NCBI GenBank assembly: GCA_001598975.1
Contig: BBXU01001974.1
Location: 1-50,417, forward strand
DNA: 50,417 nt
Source: Parachlorella kessleri
Taxonomy: Eukaryota > Chlorophyta > Trebouxiophyceae > Chlorellales > Chlorellaceae
Direction of reading: 5' to 3'
Made by a program: the position numbers and the translations under genes. Position 1 is the first letter of the stretch, and every line of letters starts with the position of its first letter. Below are positions 13,469 through 24,400 of the stretch, piece after piece. The notes under the pieces are model-generated. The model saw only the letters and a program-made list of their open reading frames with translations. It did no database searches and had not been told where the DNA came from.

Positions 13469-13751
13469 GCAGCATATGGGACCGCTGTTACGCTTTATGC
13501 TGCATGATCAAACAACCAGCGGGGCGACGTCCACTCCGTCCGGCGCGCCCAAGTCCACCAACGCGACTGTCGCCTGATGTTCAAAGAACTACTCCTTGCC
13601 AACCTCAGATCTCCGCTTCTGCCAGATGTTTACTTGCGGCTGAGTCAAACTTACGCAAAGGTGGACGGAAATGCCAGCCAAATGCACAGGCCATCACGCA
13701 CGCTAACGTCGTGAGAACCCATGGAATACTGTTGAAACAGCTTCAGTTGCC
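13469..13751. promoter_or_regulatory. Divergent promoter region, MFS (-) / amidotransferase-BLOS2 (+)
   Basis: 283 bp separate the two start codons, which face away from each other. Both 5' UTRs and any core promoter elements must lie here. I see no convincing TATA box. Confidence 0.5.
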
Positions 13752-16700
13752 ATGGCGCCTCCCGTTTACTGCCTGCTGGATTGTGAAGACGCTGAGAAGT
13801 GGAAGGGGCACCAGCAGGTTGGTGATCCCCATATAACTTAGCGAAGTAGTTGCAACGGACAACTCGTGCATTCGCTCTGACATGCCAACATGCGAGTTAT
13901 GCCCTGCAGATTTACCACGATATTTTTAGTGCTCAGGGAGCTACTTGGGAGCACTTCAAGGTAAGTATTCGTCGTCCACTGGGCTACAACGGTGTAGCGT
14001 GGCCCAGGCTGGCGTCGTCCAGGGCAGGTGAAACCCTTAGCCCAGTGAGTAGTCAGGGACTATCCCCTGCAGTGCTTTGACCACGAGTTGCCCCAGCTGG
14101 ACACCCTTGGCAAGTTCGCAGCTGTCTTTATCACAGGTGCGCTATCTTGGTCAGTGCTGCCATGTGCTTGGGTCAAGCTTGCGGTTGGTGGCCGGTTTGG
14201 TTGCCACCTAGGCAAACCTATGGGCCAGGCCTGCCGTGGTTGGTGGAGCCTGAGCTGTGTGACCGTCGGCAGCAGAAGCCCACACTGCCCCATTGCGCAA
14301 GTTCAGCATCTGCCACTGACACACCCTGCAGCACTGGTATCACCAGGTTGCCATCTGCACGTGCGTGGGCGGGTGTGGCGGTCGCCTACGGAGTAATAAC
14401 CAGGCATCAGTGCTGCAGCACGATGCACCTGTGCAATAGGTCGTGGCAAATCTGTTTACACGTGTCCCCTGGCACTGCTTGCCCCTCCTTAGCAAGAGCC
14501 CCTTGTCGCATGACCACACCTTATGCAGGCGGGCATTATTCTGCTTATGAGGACCGAGCCTGGATATCTGGGCTGGCTGAGTGGTTGGGATTGGCGGTGA
14601 AGGGTCATCCGGAGGTCAAGTTCCTGGGGATCTGCTTTGGCTGCCAGATCCTTGCCCGTGGTGAGAGAGACCCTCACGTGTGTGCTGGGTCTTGTAAGCT
14701 AGTAACATGACATTTTTTTTATACAATATTCAACCCTGAGGTGGGCAGTCTGCATGTCTGGTGGGCAGATTTACCCCACCTGTTGCCCGTGCTTTGCGGT
14801 GCAGTGCGTGTCGTGGTTGGACCAACACTGCGGCCCATGCTATAACTGTTGCCGTGCAGGTCTTGGGGGGCAGGTAGGCAGGAATCCCTCGGGCCGATTT
14901 GTGCTGAAAGTCGAGGATCTCCGAGTCAGTCGTGAGCTGCAACAACACCCTGCTTATCAACAAGCACTGTCAGACCTACAAGGAGCTGCCAGTGATGCTG
15001 CTGGTGCCGGGTCAGCTGCGAGTAGCCTTGCGGAGGCGGTGGCAGCAGAACGGGAGGTGGCAGGGGCGCTGGAAGCAGATGAAAGTGGGGCCGACACGAA
15101 CGGCGAGTCTAGCAAGAGCAGCAGCAGCCGTCAACTTGGTAAGGCCAGCAGTAAGGGTCATTCTCCGGCTGGCCAAACCCAACCAGCTGGTGCTGTGGCT
15201 GCCGAGGGTGGGGTGGGTGGCAGAGCCCATAGCCAAGCCACATCGAGCAGCAGCAGCAGCAGCAGAGGGCGGCTGCGCTTGTTGGAGAGCCATGGCGACC
15301 AGGTGCTGCGGCTGCCGGAGGGGGCAATGGCTTTGGCAGAGTCTGACACTGCCCAGTATGAGATCTGGGGCTACGGCGCCAACGTACTGGCGGTACAGGT
15401 GGGGCCTCACAGCCTGCTGGGCCTGCTGGGGAGGGACCTGCTGCTCTTGTGAGCACCATGCATATGAGTGAGCATTTGTATAGCTACTTAAGGGTGGGGT
15501 GCTGATGTTGGCTGGTCATGCGCTACTTTCTCGCTACAACAAGTGCCTGGGTTGCATGCCTTGTTAGTGTTAATATGCAGTTGCTGTGCAGGGCCACCCT
15601 GAGCTGGATTGCCAGGTGGCCATGGAGAAGATCTACCCAGCTGTCACAACTAATATGACAACAGGTGGGGACCTTCTCTTGCTGGGCTGCCTCGCTTGGG
15701 TTGCTCCACAGATTGCCCTCGTCTAAGGCCATTGCAGGTTGCATTGAATACCAACTGCCCGCTTGCATGGGTGAGGTGCCTGTATCGAGAATTATAGGAA
15801 GCGATGTTCTGTGCAGTCGACTAGCAAGTGCCGTGAAGATGACAACTGCATTGGCGCTGCATTTGCTTGTGCAGAAGAGCGCATGGCCTCTGCGCGGTCT
15901 CTTTCTGGCAAGTGCCCAGACTCCGGGCTGGTACTGGGCCTCATGAAGCATTTTGCCCAGCTGGGCCCGGCTTCCAGCGCTGCGGCTTCTCAAGAAACAG
16001 AAAGCTCAGGAAACGGACTCGCAGCGCCAGCAGAAGGCACGCCACCTGCTGAAGGCGCAGCTGCAACAGCTGCGGCAGCACTTGGGCCTCCAATTGGGGA
16101 AGACCTTGGAGACACAAGTGCCGCAGAAAGCGCCGTGACAGATGCAGTTGCGTCAGACAGCGCTGAACTAGCTGCGATGCCAGCATCGGACGGCGCGCAC
16201 CAGCAAGCAGCCAGCGCAGGCAGGGCGCCGGCCGGCAACAGCAGCAGCAGTGGCGGCAGTGATGTGGAAGGAGATGTGGACCGCGCGCTATGTGCGCTGG
16301 GGCTTGGCGTGGCGGCAGAGTTGGCACGAGGCCCAGAGGAGTATCGCCTGCTGCAGGTACGCTGTGGTTCCACTTGGCTCTTGGGAGTGGTAGGGGGATC
16401 GTCAGCCTGCTCCAATATGTTATCCCAGCCTAAGTGCACATACTGACTCACTGAGGGTGTTCATTTCCAAAGTGTGTAATTAGCATGGGTGGCAGGTAGT
16501 GCGAACAGGGAGTGAGAGATGATCTGGACTGACAGGGCTGAATGCAGAATGTGTCCGAGTCTTGCCTGGGTTGTGATCCAGTAGTTATCTCCCCGAGAAA
16601 AGCTAAAATTACGTCATTTTGAGGGAAGTCTGGTAACCTGCACAAGTGGTGTTACTGCATGGCAGCTTCTCAGAGTCTGCTTGCATGATTGAGGCTTGAC

Positions 16701-17526
16701 ATGGTCACTGCACGCTTTGCAGGAGTGCAATGCTGTGACTGAGAAACGGTTTGATCATATGGCGCGGGTGGTGGCCCAAGCCAACAAGGTCCTGCAGGTG
16801 AGGCAGGCATCTTGTAGCCATGGGTGACTAACGGTGCTGGCAGTCTGCTCGACAGCATTGGCATGATTCAGTGCAAGGTTACTGCATCTCATCCACAATA
16901 CATCTGCTGAGACACTCTGTCCGATGCCATGATATGAGGCAGCAAGAAGTGGTGAGGCGGATCTGCCTGGCTAACGTGTTGGAAGATGTTGAATATAGGC
17001 CCCGGTGCGCCCTGCTTTCTATGCTGCTGCAGGCGGTGCAGGCGCAGCAGGGCGCACTGGACCCAGCGCTGCAGGCCATCGACGCACTGGAGGCTCAGGC
17101 AAGCGTGTTGCAGCCTCCCTTACACCAATGGATGTAGATAAGGTGCCAGCTTCCTGGCTGGGCTGAGCTCTGGGATGATGAGTTCAGCGGTACAGAGTTG
17201 ATTTGATGTGGTAAACACTGCAAGGTGGCTATCGTGGGCCGTGTTGTGTCCTTGGAGAATTCACGATCTCTTTCGGTCTCTCATGCTGTGATTGCCTCAA
17301 CCGCTCCCAAGCAGGCATCACAGTACGTACACAACGTTCATGGAGCCAGCTTTGCTCAAGGGATGGGGACTTCCACAGAGAGACTTCTGCTCTATGTAAG
17401 GCACTCGCATTGCTGTTGCTGAAGCAGGTGTGCCAGCTGGAGGGCGTGATGGCTCACATGGAGGCCACTGCTGCCAGGCTACAGCACTCGTTGGACCACC
17501 TGGCAGGGCGAGGCAGCGCCAGATAG
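13752..17526 (+). CDS. Class I glutamine amidotransferase (gamma-glutamyl peptidase-like) fused in frame to BLOC-1 subunit 2
   Basis: Ten exons: 13752-13817, 13910-13960, 14073-14136, 14529-14660, 14860-15398, 15592-15664, 15875-16356, 16723-16797, 17033-17098, 17428-17526; phases fit throughout, giving 548 aa. Residues 1-330 form a GATase-1 domain like plant gamma-glutamyl peptidases (GGP, which trim gamma-Glu from glutathione conjugates): nucleophile Cys96 in LGICFGCQ, and His286/Glu288 in QGHPEL. A Ser/Ala-rich insert of about 110 residues interrupts the domain between these. Residues about 440-548 match BLOC1S2/BLOS2: ELARGPEEYRLLQ, then a heptad-rich helix, then LDPALQAIDALEAQVCQLE. BLOS2 is a coiled-coil subunit of BLOC-1, which acts in endosomal sorting. 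Exon 15875-16356 carries both the amidotransferase C-terminus and the BLOS2 N-terminus in one frame with no stop. An internal ATG at 16177 would give a 139-aa stand-alone BLOS2, so two overlapping transcripts remain possible. Intron 9 has a GC donor (17099-17100). Confidence 0.85.
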
Positions 17527-17906
17527 CAGGGGAAGCGGACGAGCCTGGGTGCACCCCTCATCGCATTACAGTGCCACAGCGGGTGTTCATTTGACGAAGT
17601 CGACAAGCCCAGTGGCCAGGTGCTTAATTTATCGACTGCCTTTCCCGTGACTTTGCTGTGTGCACTAACACTGTGCTGTCATACATTTGAACAGCTGCCT
17701 AAAGAAAGCATATTCTCTACCTTGCAAATGCCACCGTCCTCTGTACCTTGGAAGGAAAGGCAGAAAAGGCAGGAAGGTTTCTAACGGAAACTACAGCAAG
17801 AGTAGATGATGGCCTAGAGTAGCCTGGAGCACAGTGATGAAGGCTGCAAGTTGCTCAGTCATGTGGCTCTCCAGCCTGGCTGGAGCCACTTCCAACCATG
17901 CAGGCG
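17527..17906. other. Convergent intergenic region
   Basis: 380 bp between the stop codons of the amidotransferase-BLOS2 gene (+) and the METTL21-like gene (-). Both 3' UTRs fall here; no ORF or repeat worth reporting. Confidence 0.6.
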
Positions 17907-19977
17907 TCAACCAATCTTGCATGCCTTCACCATACGGTATGTGCTCCCTTCCTCCCTGTACTCGCTGCCCCACTGTGCACCCGGCACATCCCGCACCGCA
18001 AACCCAGCTGCTGCCAGCTTCGACAGGAAAACGTCTTCATCATTTCCTGTAAGCAAGACCCCAAGGAGTACAGCAGTCACAATAGTGCCTTTAGTCAGCT
18101 CCATATGCTGATCACAAGCCTGCTAAATATGCCCATTGACAACCAGCATCAACAACCAGCATATATAGGCTTCCAGAGAATACGCAACTACACCGAGTAG
18201 GTTCCACATGATCCTATTGAGTGCTGCCGAGCTTAGCACAGGACCCAGGGCCAGTGCCGGGGCCACTGCAGGAGCCATAGCCACGCATTACACGCATTGC
18301 TCCTCAAGACCAAGATCGTTCCAGCACTGGCACTGCACTGCTCCCTCCCTGACTGCAGCACCGGCCGCTCGGAATGTCAACGCCAACTCAAAGGAAACAG
18401 ACTGTCTGTCCGGCATTGTCAGTGGTGGGCATGCGGGTGACAGATGCAACGTCCGTGTCCTCACACAGTCTGCTTACCGCGGCGCTTGATGGCTAGAAAC
18501 AGCAGTGTATGAGGGGCTGCCAGGGCTGTCAGGGCTCCCACCAGGTCATCATAGGCAGCAGGGTCATAGACGAGGTCTGCGCCGGTCACAATGTCTGGCG
18601 GGGGTTGTGTGAGTTCCTCTGGGGTTGGCAGACTAGACCAGACGTAGTCCAGAACTGCTGCACGGTGGTGGGAGAGGTCACAGTTGGCCTGCAAGAAAAT
18701 TCCCTGACAGCATGCATTCAGCCGGCACTGTCGTAGCTGCACGCTGATGTCTTGAGAGTCTGAAAGGTGCTGTTCGACTTTTTATATCCAGGCGGGGGGC
18801 TCCATTAGTGCAATGAGAGAGTGCCATCAAGAGGTCTGTGTCTCTTTGCTACGTCCCTGCCTCCAGCACCTCCCACAGCACACACCAAGCCCAAGTTGCC
18901 AGGAGCGTACTGACTCCGCCCGCTTACCTGCACATTGAGTGTTGTAAGGGGGGTGACATATGGGAGGTCTGCCAGCACCACATCAGCACCCGCGAGGGCC
19001 AGGGCTATCCCAACCACCCCTGCACAACAAACAGTGGGTGAGATGGATGCCTGGGCTGCAGTGGCTGGCCCATGTGGGAAGGACTAAGGAGCACGACCTC
19101 AGGATGACGTGAGTTGCAGGCTATGACTGGCGGGCCAGACCTGCGCAACCCCTGGGAACTGTGCGGATATCAGGCAGTACACACTAGGAGAGATACCGCA
19201 CTGGCCAGGCCCTTTAGGGAGAGACGCCAACGAATTCTCATCCAACAAGGCCGTGGGTTCCTAGTAGGTTCCTAGTAGCAAGTACTACGCAATGCACCCG
19301 AAGGCTCCATGGAGGGCTGCGAATGCTAGACTTGGGTGTCTGCAGTCGTCAATGCCGAGCAGCGCCGCTTATGTTGTTATACCCCGCACCAAGCCCATAC
19401 CTGTCCCTGCACCAAGGTCCACCACTCGTACGTCCTGCCACTGCCGGAAGGGAGGCCGGGTCAGGAGATAGCCTGCCAGCAGGAAGCCACACTGCCAGGA
19501 CACCAGACCCACGTGCTCCAAAGGACCTCCTGCAAACAGCGTGTGCACCAGGGTAGGCACCTTGTGACATCCAACGATGCCAGCCAGCTGTTGAGCTAAT
19601 CATGTCGGTTCCCGTGGACAACTGGCAGTTCCCTTTCTAATTCTGCCTGCTTTTTGACGCAGCTGGCACCCGCCACACTGCTGTCTGGCCCCTTCCTGTC
19701 ACATTCATTTCCATCCAAAATGGCAGTTACATGAGAGACATTTGGAATGCTGAGACACTGCATGGTGCAACGGCAGGCCAGGAGGGAACCCTCCCGAAGA
19801 CTCGCCTCCAAGTTGGGACGCGAGAGCGGCTGCGTGCTGTTGAGTGTCCACACAAGTCTCCCTCTTTGCGACCAGTGGCTGCAAGGACTGGCTGGCGGCA
19901 GGGTCCTGAAGGATGCAAAGGCTGGTGCCAGCTACATCAAAGCGCCGGCATTCCAAGCGTTCCCTGTCCAGCTCCAT
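17907..19977 (-). CDS. METTL21-type (methyltransferase family 16) protein-lysine methyltransferase
   Basis: Exons in translation order: first exon from ATG at 19977 (donor uncertain, perhaps about 19852), 19401-19584 (or -19560), 18928-19019, 18478-18688, 17907-18046 (TGA). The product has the seven-beta-strand SAM-binding fold: motif I VVDLGAGTGVVGIALALAG, acidic motif II VVLADLPYVTPL, and post-I DIVTGADLVYDPAAYDDL, where the family's usual (D/E)XX(Y/F) signature is represented by DLVY. This matches METTL21/EEF1AKMT enzymes, which methylate lysines of chaperones and translation factors in the cytosol. The hydrophobic segment before motif I (LVSWQCGFLLAGYLL) takes the place of the family's WDGA-type motif. 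The first exon's splice site is the weak point: five phase-0 donors are possible. It starts only about 105 bp after the stop of the same-strand VanZ-like gene. Confidence 0.75.
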
Positions 19978-20082
19978 TGTCAAGCCCCGAGGCAGCGGGG
20001 GCTGATGGCTCCGAATTACCGGAGCAGCGCGCTTGGGCTGCAAGGCGAGCGCATCGCAGAAACCTGCCGCAAGCGCTACTCT

Positions 20083-20539
20083 TCAGACGGCCTCTGCCTC
20101 AGGGCGGGTCAGCGGACGGTACGCTTCCCAGGTGACCAGAGCGGCCAGCGCAAATAGCACACCGACGACGTCTGCGCCCAGGTCCCGCAAGGAGAGTGCT
20201 CCAGGCCACCACTGCAGGTATGTTCCCAGCAAGAGGACTGAAGGGTCGGACCTCCTTAAAAAACATAGGGCAGCTTGATTGCGACGTGGGGACAGCAAGA
20301 CTTTGTTTGGTGACAATCAAGCACGGTGTGGAGAAGCCTACCTGCAGCACGTCGCCGACCTCCTTGAGCACACCAGCCGTGGCACCTGCTGCAGCTCCAA
20401 GAGAAAGCCTGTATGGCCGGCTGGCGATGCTCTTTTGTGCAGCCAAAAACGCAAGTCCTGTCACAGCTGCGCAGAATAGAAAGTGCTGGGCCTTGTCATT
20501 GGCCAGCCAACGGTCGGTGTGAGGCTCCAGTCTTCTCCT
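20083..20539 (-). CDS. Small VanZ/DUF2279-like membrane protein (5' end unresolved)
   Basis: Two exons are clear: 20342-20539 (66 codons, acceptor TGTCAG) and 20083-20211 (43 codons with TGA), joined in phase 0. Visible features are DKAQHF near the start, a hydrophobic helix, KEVGDVLQ, then LSLRDLGADVVGV and a final hydrophobic helix with a charged tail. The spacing DK..HF / KE..D / S.RDL.AD..G is that of the bacterial YfiM (DUF2279)/VanZ-like group of small membrane proteins of unknown or envelope-linked role. No in-frame ATG exists between the first exon and an upstream TAG at about 20594-20596, so at least one further 5' exon must lie to the right, perhaps near 20640-20820. Function is not known in algae. 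Confidence 0.6.
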
Positions 20540-21411
20540 CTGACATTGCCTTATGCTGTGAAGTCTCTGCTGGAGCAGACAAAGCTGAGCCTATCAGTTA
20601 GTCATTAGCGCCCCAAAAAATATCAGGGATCCCGCTACTTGTTGAAGATGGACGTGAGAGTCAGTGGAACGCACGTGACAGTAAGTAAGACTTGTTTGTG
20701 AAGAGGTATGGGTTATCGTGCGTGGGTAACATATGCACTGGTGCAGCTCTGCAGTCACTGATGTTCTTGGTCCCTCAGGCCAAGACTGCGCCGACACAGG
20801 AGTGTTGCATCGTACGAGCTGGCCTGCTCATGGGCTAACCACTCGGGTAAAATCTGCTAGGTTTAGGGCCTCTTGGTGAAAATTAAAATTTTTGCTAGTT
20901 TGGCACAGTCCGCCTAAGAAACTTTCTCAGGCGTTTTATCGTGGCGAAATTTTTGCTAGGTCTCAAGAGTAGTGGTTAGCCCATGGGCCTGCTGATCTGT
21001 GGCCATGCGTTGTGCCGACTTGTACTTCTGTACAGCAGACTGTGCTCGCAAAGTTAGCTTGCACTACACAAAGAGCTCTCTACCTGAGCAGCAGGTTATC
21101 GGCAAAATGTGTCCAAGCCTACAACAGCTGCATACCTGGGTCGTGCTCTTCTACACAGGAAGGGGTGTATCCGTGTCGTGGGTACCATGTGTCGCTGTGC
21201 GTGCAATCGCAGCAGTACCTGGACGTGGCCACTTTGACGTCCGAACACATAACGGACGACGGTCGCACTTACGGGACGCTGCTCATCATCTGCGCATCAT
21301 CTGCGGCCTCCCGCCCTTGTCTTTATCACACATTACCGATGGCCATCGCACACCTTCCTAGGTGGTATTTGCCCATCGGACCCTGCCATCCAATCCCAGT
21401 TGCCCAGCAAG
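20540..21411. promoter_or_regulatory. Divergent upstream region, VanZ-like (-) / Egt1 (+), disrupted by a MITE
   Basis: About 870 bp between the last resolved VanZ-like exon and the Egt1 ATG. It must contain the missing VanZ-like 5' exon, both promoters and the hAT MITE. An open frame at 21012-21411 (+) continues upstream of Egt1 but has no recognisable domain. Confidence 0.5.
20821..20993. mobile_element. hAT-type MITE with 8-bp target-site duplication
   Basis: The element spans 20829-20985 (157 bp). It has perfect 15-bp terminal inverted repeats, CATGGGCTAACCACT at 20829-20843 and its reverse complement at 20971-20985. It is flanked by an exact 8-bp direct duplication, GGCCTGCT, at 20821-20828 and 20986-20993. 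An 8-bp duplication with short inverted ends starting CA is the hallmark of hAT-family non-autonomous elements. The inside is AT-rich, carries TTTTTGCTAG twice (about 20889 and 20951) and a near-perfect short hairpin (CCTAAGAAA / TTTCTCAGG), and codes for nothing. It sits in the shared upstream region of the VanZ-like (-) and Egt1 (+) genes. Confidence 0.85.
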
Positions 21412-24400
21412 ATGAGCCCACAAGGTTGCGAGGCCTGCTGCGAGCCAACCTTGGCTGGGGGCCACGGCATGTTGGCATACCCGGCAGCTGCACGCAAGAA
21501 ACAGCTTGGTAGCAACGGGATCGCCAAGGAAACAGTGCCAACTGCCACTGTAAAGGCATCCAAGGCACCGCAGGACCTGGTGGATGGCCTGCGCGTTGAT
21601 CCGAAGCATATCCCCTGCCGCTTCCTGTACGACGATGTGGGCAGCCAGCTCTATGAAAAGATTACCCAGCTCAAGGAATACTATCCTTATGAGACAGGTG
21701 AGCCTTGGTCACGGTTGTACCAGCTCACCTGGGCCAGTACTGGTGAGCGGCAAGCTGCCCAGGCCACCCTACATGGGCAGTAAACAGGCCTCCTGCTGCT
21801 GAGCCAGCTGCTGTCGATTGCTGCACTGCTACAGAGAGGGCGCTGCTCAAGGCCCACGCCAAGGACATCGTGCGCAGCATCCCTCCTGGCAGTGTGGTGA
21901 CGGAGCTGGGGGTGGGCGACGGCTCCAAAACCAGCCTGCTGCTGGAGGCGCTGCTGGATAGGGATGGCCCTGACGCTGTGCACTTCTGTGGCATCGACTG
22001 CTCTGCAGGCAGGTGGTGTGACTTGTCAGCATTCTGCGAGGGACAGTGCTGTAGTGCGGTGTGAAGTGCAAGGCAGTAGCATTGTCCAGTGCAAGTGCAG
22101 GGTATGAGTGTTTGCTGCAGGACGCTGCAGCCACCAAGGTAGTTCCTGCACTGTCTTTGAGGTGGAAGGGAAAGTTCTCAGGTGCCACGACCAACGACAT
22201 TGACAGGCTTATTTGCAGGCAGCACGCCACCTCCAACTTTCACTAGCTTAATATGGCCCTCCTGTGCCCTCTGCCCACCCTTGCTGCAGAGGCACTTGGC
22301 CAGTGTCGGGCCAACCTGCAGCGTCACTGCCCTCGCCTCAGCCCTAACAGCCTGGAGCTGATAGAGGCTGAGTACCTGGCAGGCGTGGCAGAAGTCCGGC
22401 GCAGGCACCCCACTGCCACGTTGTGCTTGCTGTGGCTGGGCAGCTCGGTGGGCAACTTTGCGCAGGATGCGGCAGCGAGCCTGCTGCATGACCTGGCAGC
22501 GGCAGCGGGCGGCAGCATGCAGCTGCTGCTGTGTACAGACCTGTGGAAGGACCGGCGGGTGCTGCATGATGCCTATGACGACCCTCAAGGTGGGGGTGAG
22601 GGGCTTACGTGGCTGCCTGTTATGGGTGGCTAATGCTTGACGGTCATCGTTGTGAGTTGTGGCGAAAAGCGACAAGTGCTGAGAGGCAGGCCCCGCTCAC
22701 TGGCAGCCAGACCTTGTGCAGGGTTGCCGGCCAGTGAGAAGGCCTGCTCGGGGCAGGGATGCAGTAGGTGGACTTCAGGGCAACTGGATGCCATAGCCCT
22801 GAAGGCGTACGGAGAGGCATTGGATGTCTTGCGCTGCTGGGATTGCTCGCTTGTCACTAGGCTGTTGTGCACTGGAGAGAGGACGATTAGCATTATTGGC
22901 CAGTTTTGCGTGACCGTACCTATTGAATTTGGAATGATGTAGTCGGTGCGCTTCTATTTCTGCAGGCGTGACCGAGGCCTTCATTAAGAATGGCATGCGC
23001 CACGCTCTGCGCACGCTAGGCCAGCCTGAGGAGCTGGCGGGCAAAAAGAACTGGACCTACGACTGCGTGGTGAACCCAGAGGAGACGCAGGTTCGTGAGC
23101 AGACATGCTGGACATCCCTGCGCACTTTGCTGGAAGTCATGAGTGGGTTGTCTTTATGGCAACGGCCTTGCCGGCAGACTTCTGTCGGTGCTAGATAAAG
23201 TATAATGCAGGGTGGTGTAGGAGCTGTTGAGCAGTTGGGGTACTTGGCCTCTGGGCAGGAATACCGCAGCTGCCTGTCTCTAGGGGACTTTGGGGCAAGC
23301 ACTAGTGCTCCTGCGCAACGACTAGGACGACTGGGGTGGTAGCTGTATCTGTCACCCTCAGGCCCGGCCTGCTGACCCCGTGGAAGGCAACGACCATGGC
23401 CAAGCATGTGTTGCAGGTGGAGATGTGGCTGGTGGCGCACCGTGCTGTGCCGGGGCTGCTCCCAGGGTCAAAGGTCGGCATCGCGGCAGGAGAGCGTGTG
23501 CTGATGGAGGTCAGCCGCAAGTTCACGGAGCCGTGCATTGCTGACCTGGCATTCAGGGCGGGTCTGTGTATCCAGGTGCGTGATGGTGATGTTATGTGCC
23601 CTTGCCATGATGAGTATGCTGGCAGTGCCAGGCAATGAGTGCAAGTAAGGTCCCCTGACTGATGTACACGTCAGCTGCTGCCATGCAACTAGGAAAAGTG
23701 AAGAGTTAGCTTTTCTTTTCGCCCGGGCGGATGGCCACGTCAGAGCGCCGTTGTGTCTTTAGATGGGGTCATCATATCTGGTGGCACTGCCTGTGGGATG
23801 TCCTTTCGGCCCCTGCACATGTACAACACCTTGCTTTCCTGCCTGTAACTGCCCTGGATTGCGCACAGGCGTGGCTGACCTCCTCTGCCTTACGCATAAC
23901 TGGTGTGAGCCCTCGCAGGCTGCCTGGGGCAACCCCCTCTACCGCATGACGCTGCTGCTGCCGCCCCGCGAGGCGCTGCAGCGGTGTTGGGCCGACTCTG
24001 ACTCGCTGTTCAGCTGCATCGCTGACTGGAACGCCCAGCCCATTGGGCTGCGCCACCCCTTTTGCTTCTACTACGGCCACAATGCAGCCTTCACCAAGCT
24101 CAAGCTGCTGCCAGGGGTGAGCCCCTTGGCTGGGGATTCTGCGGTCTCTTAATGTGCTCTGCCGGGGTGTATTGCTACTGCCCTTTGATGCGAGTAGGCC
24201 AAGCCGTCAGACCAGCTGCAGCTTGGTGTGGGGGGCAGTCTGCTGCCGCCAATGTGGCTCTGTGTGTAGGTCTACAGGCGAGGCGTCAGCTGCCGGAAAA
24301 AGGGGCAGAGGGTAGCCAGACCCTCTTACTCATGCTCTCACACACAGGAGGAACCCAGCTCCATGGACTTGATGCTCAGCCGCGGCATCGACCCAAACGT

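Noticed and set aside
21012..21512. Long + strand frame upstream of Egt1
   Set aside because: Different frame from Egt1 exon 1, no domain, contains no supported splice chain.
22178..22675. 165-codon frame antisense to Egt1 exon 3
   Set aside because: Shadow of a GC-rich coding exon with clear EgtD similarity on the other strand.
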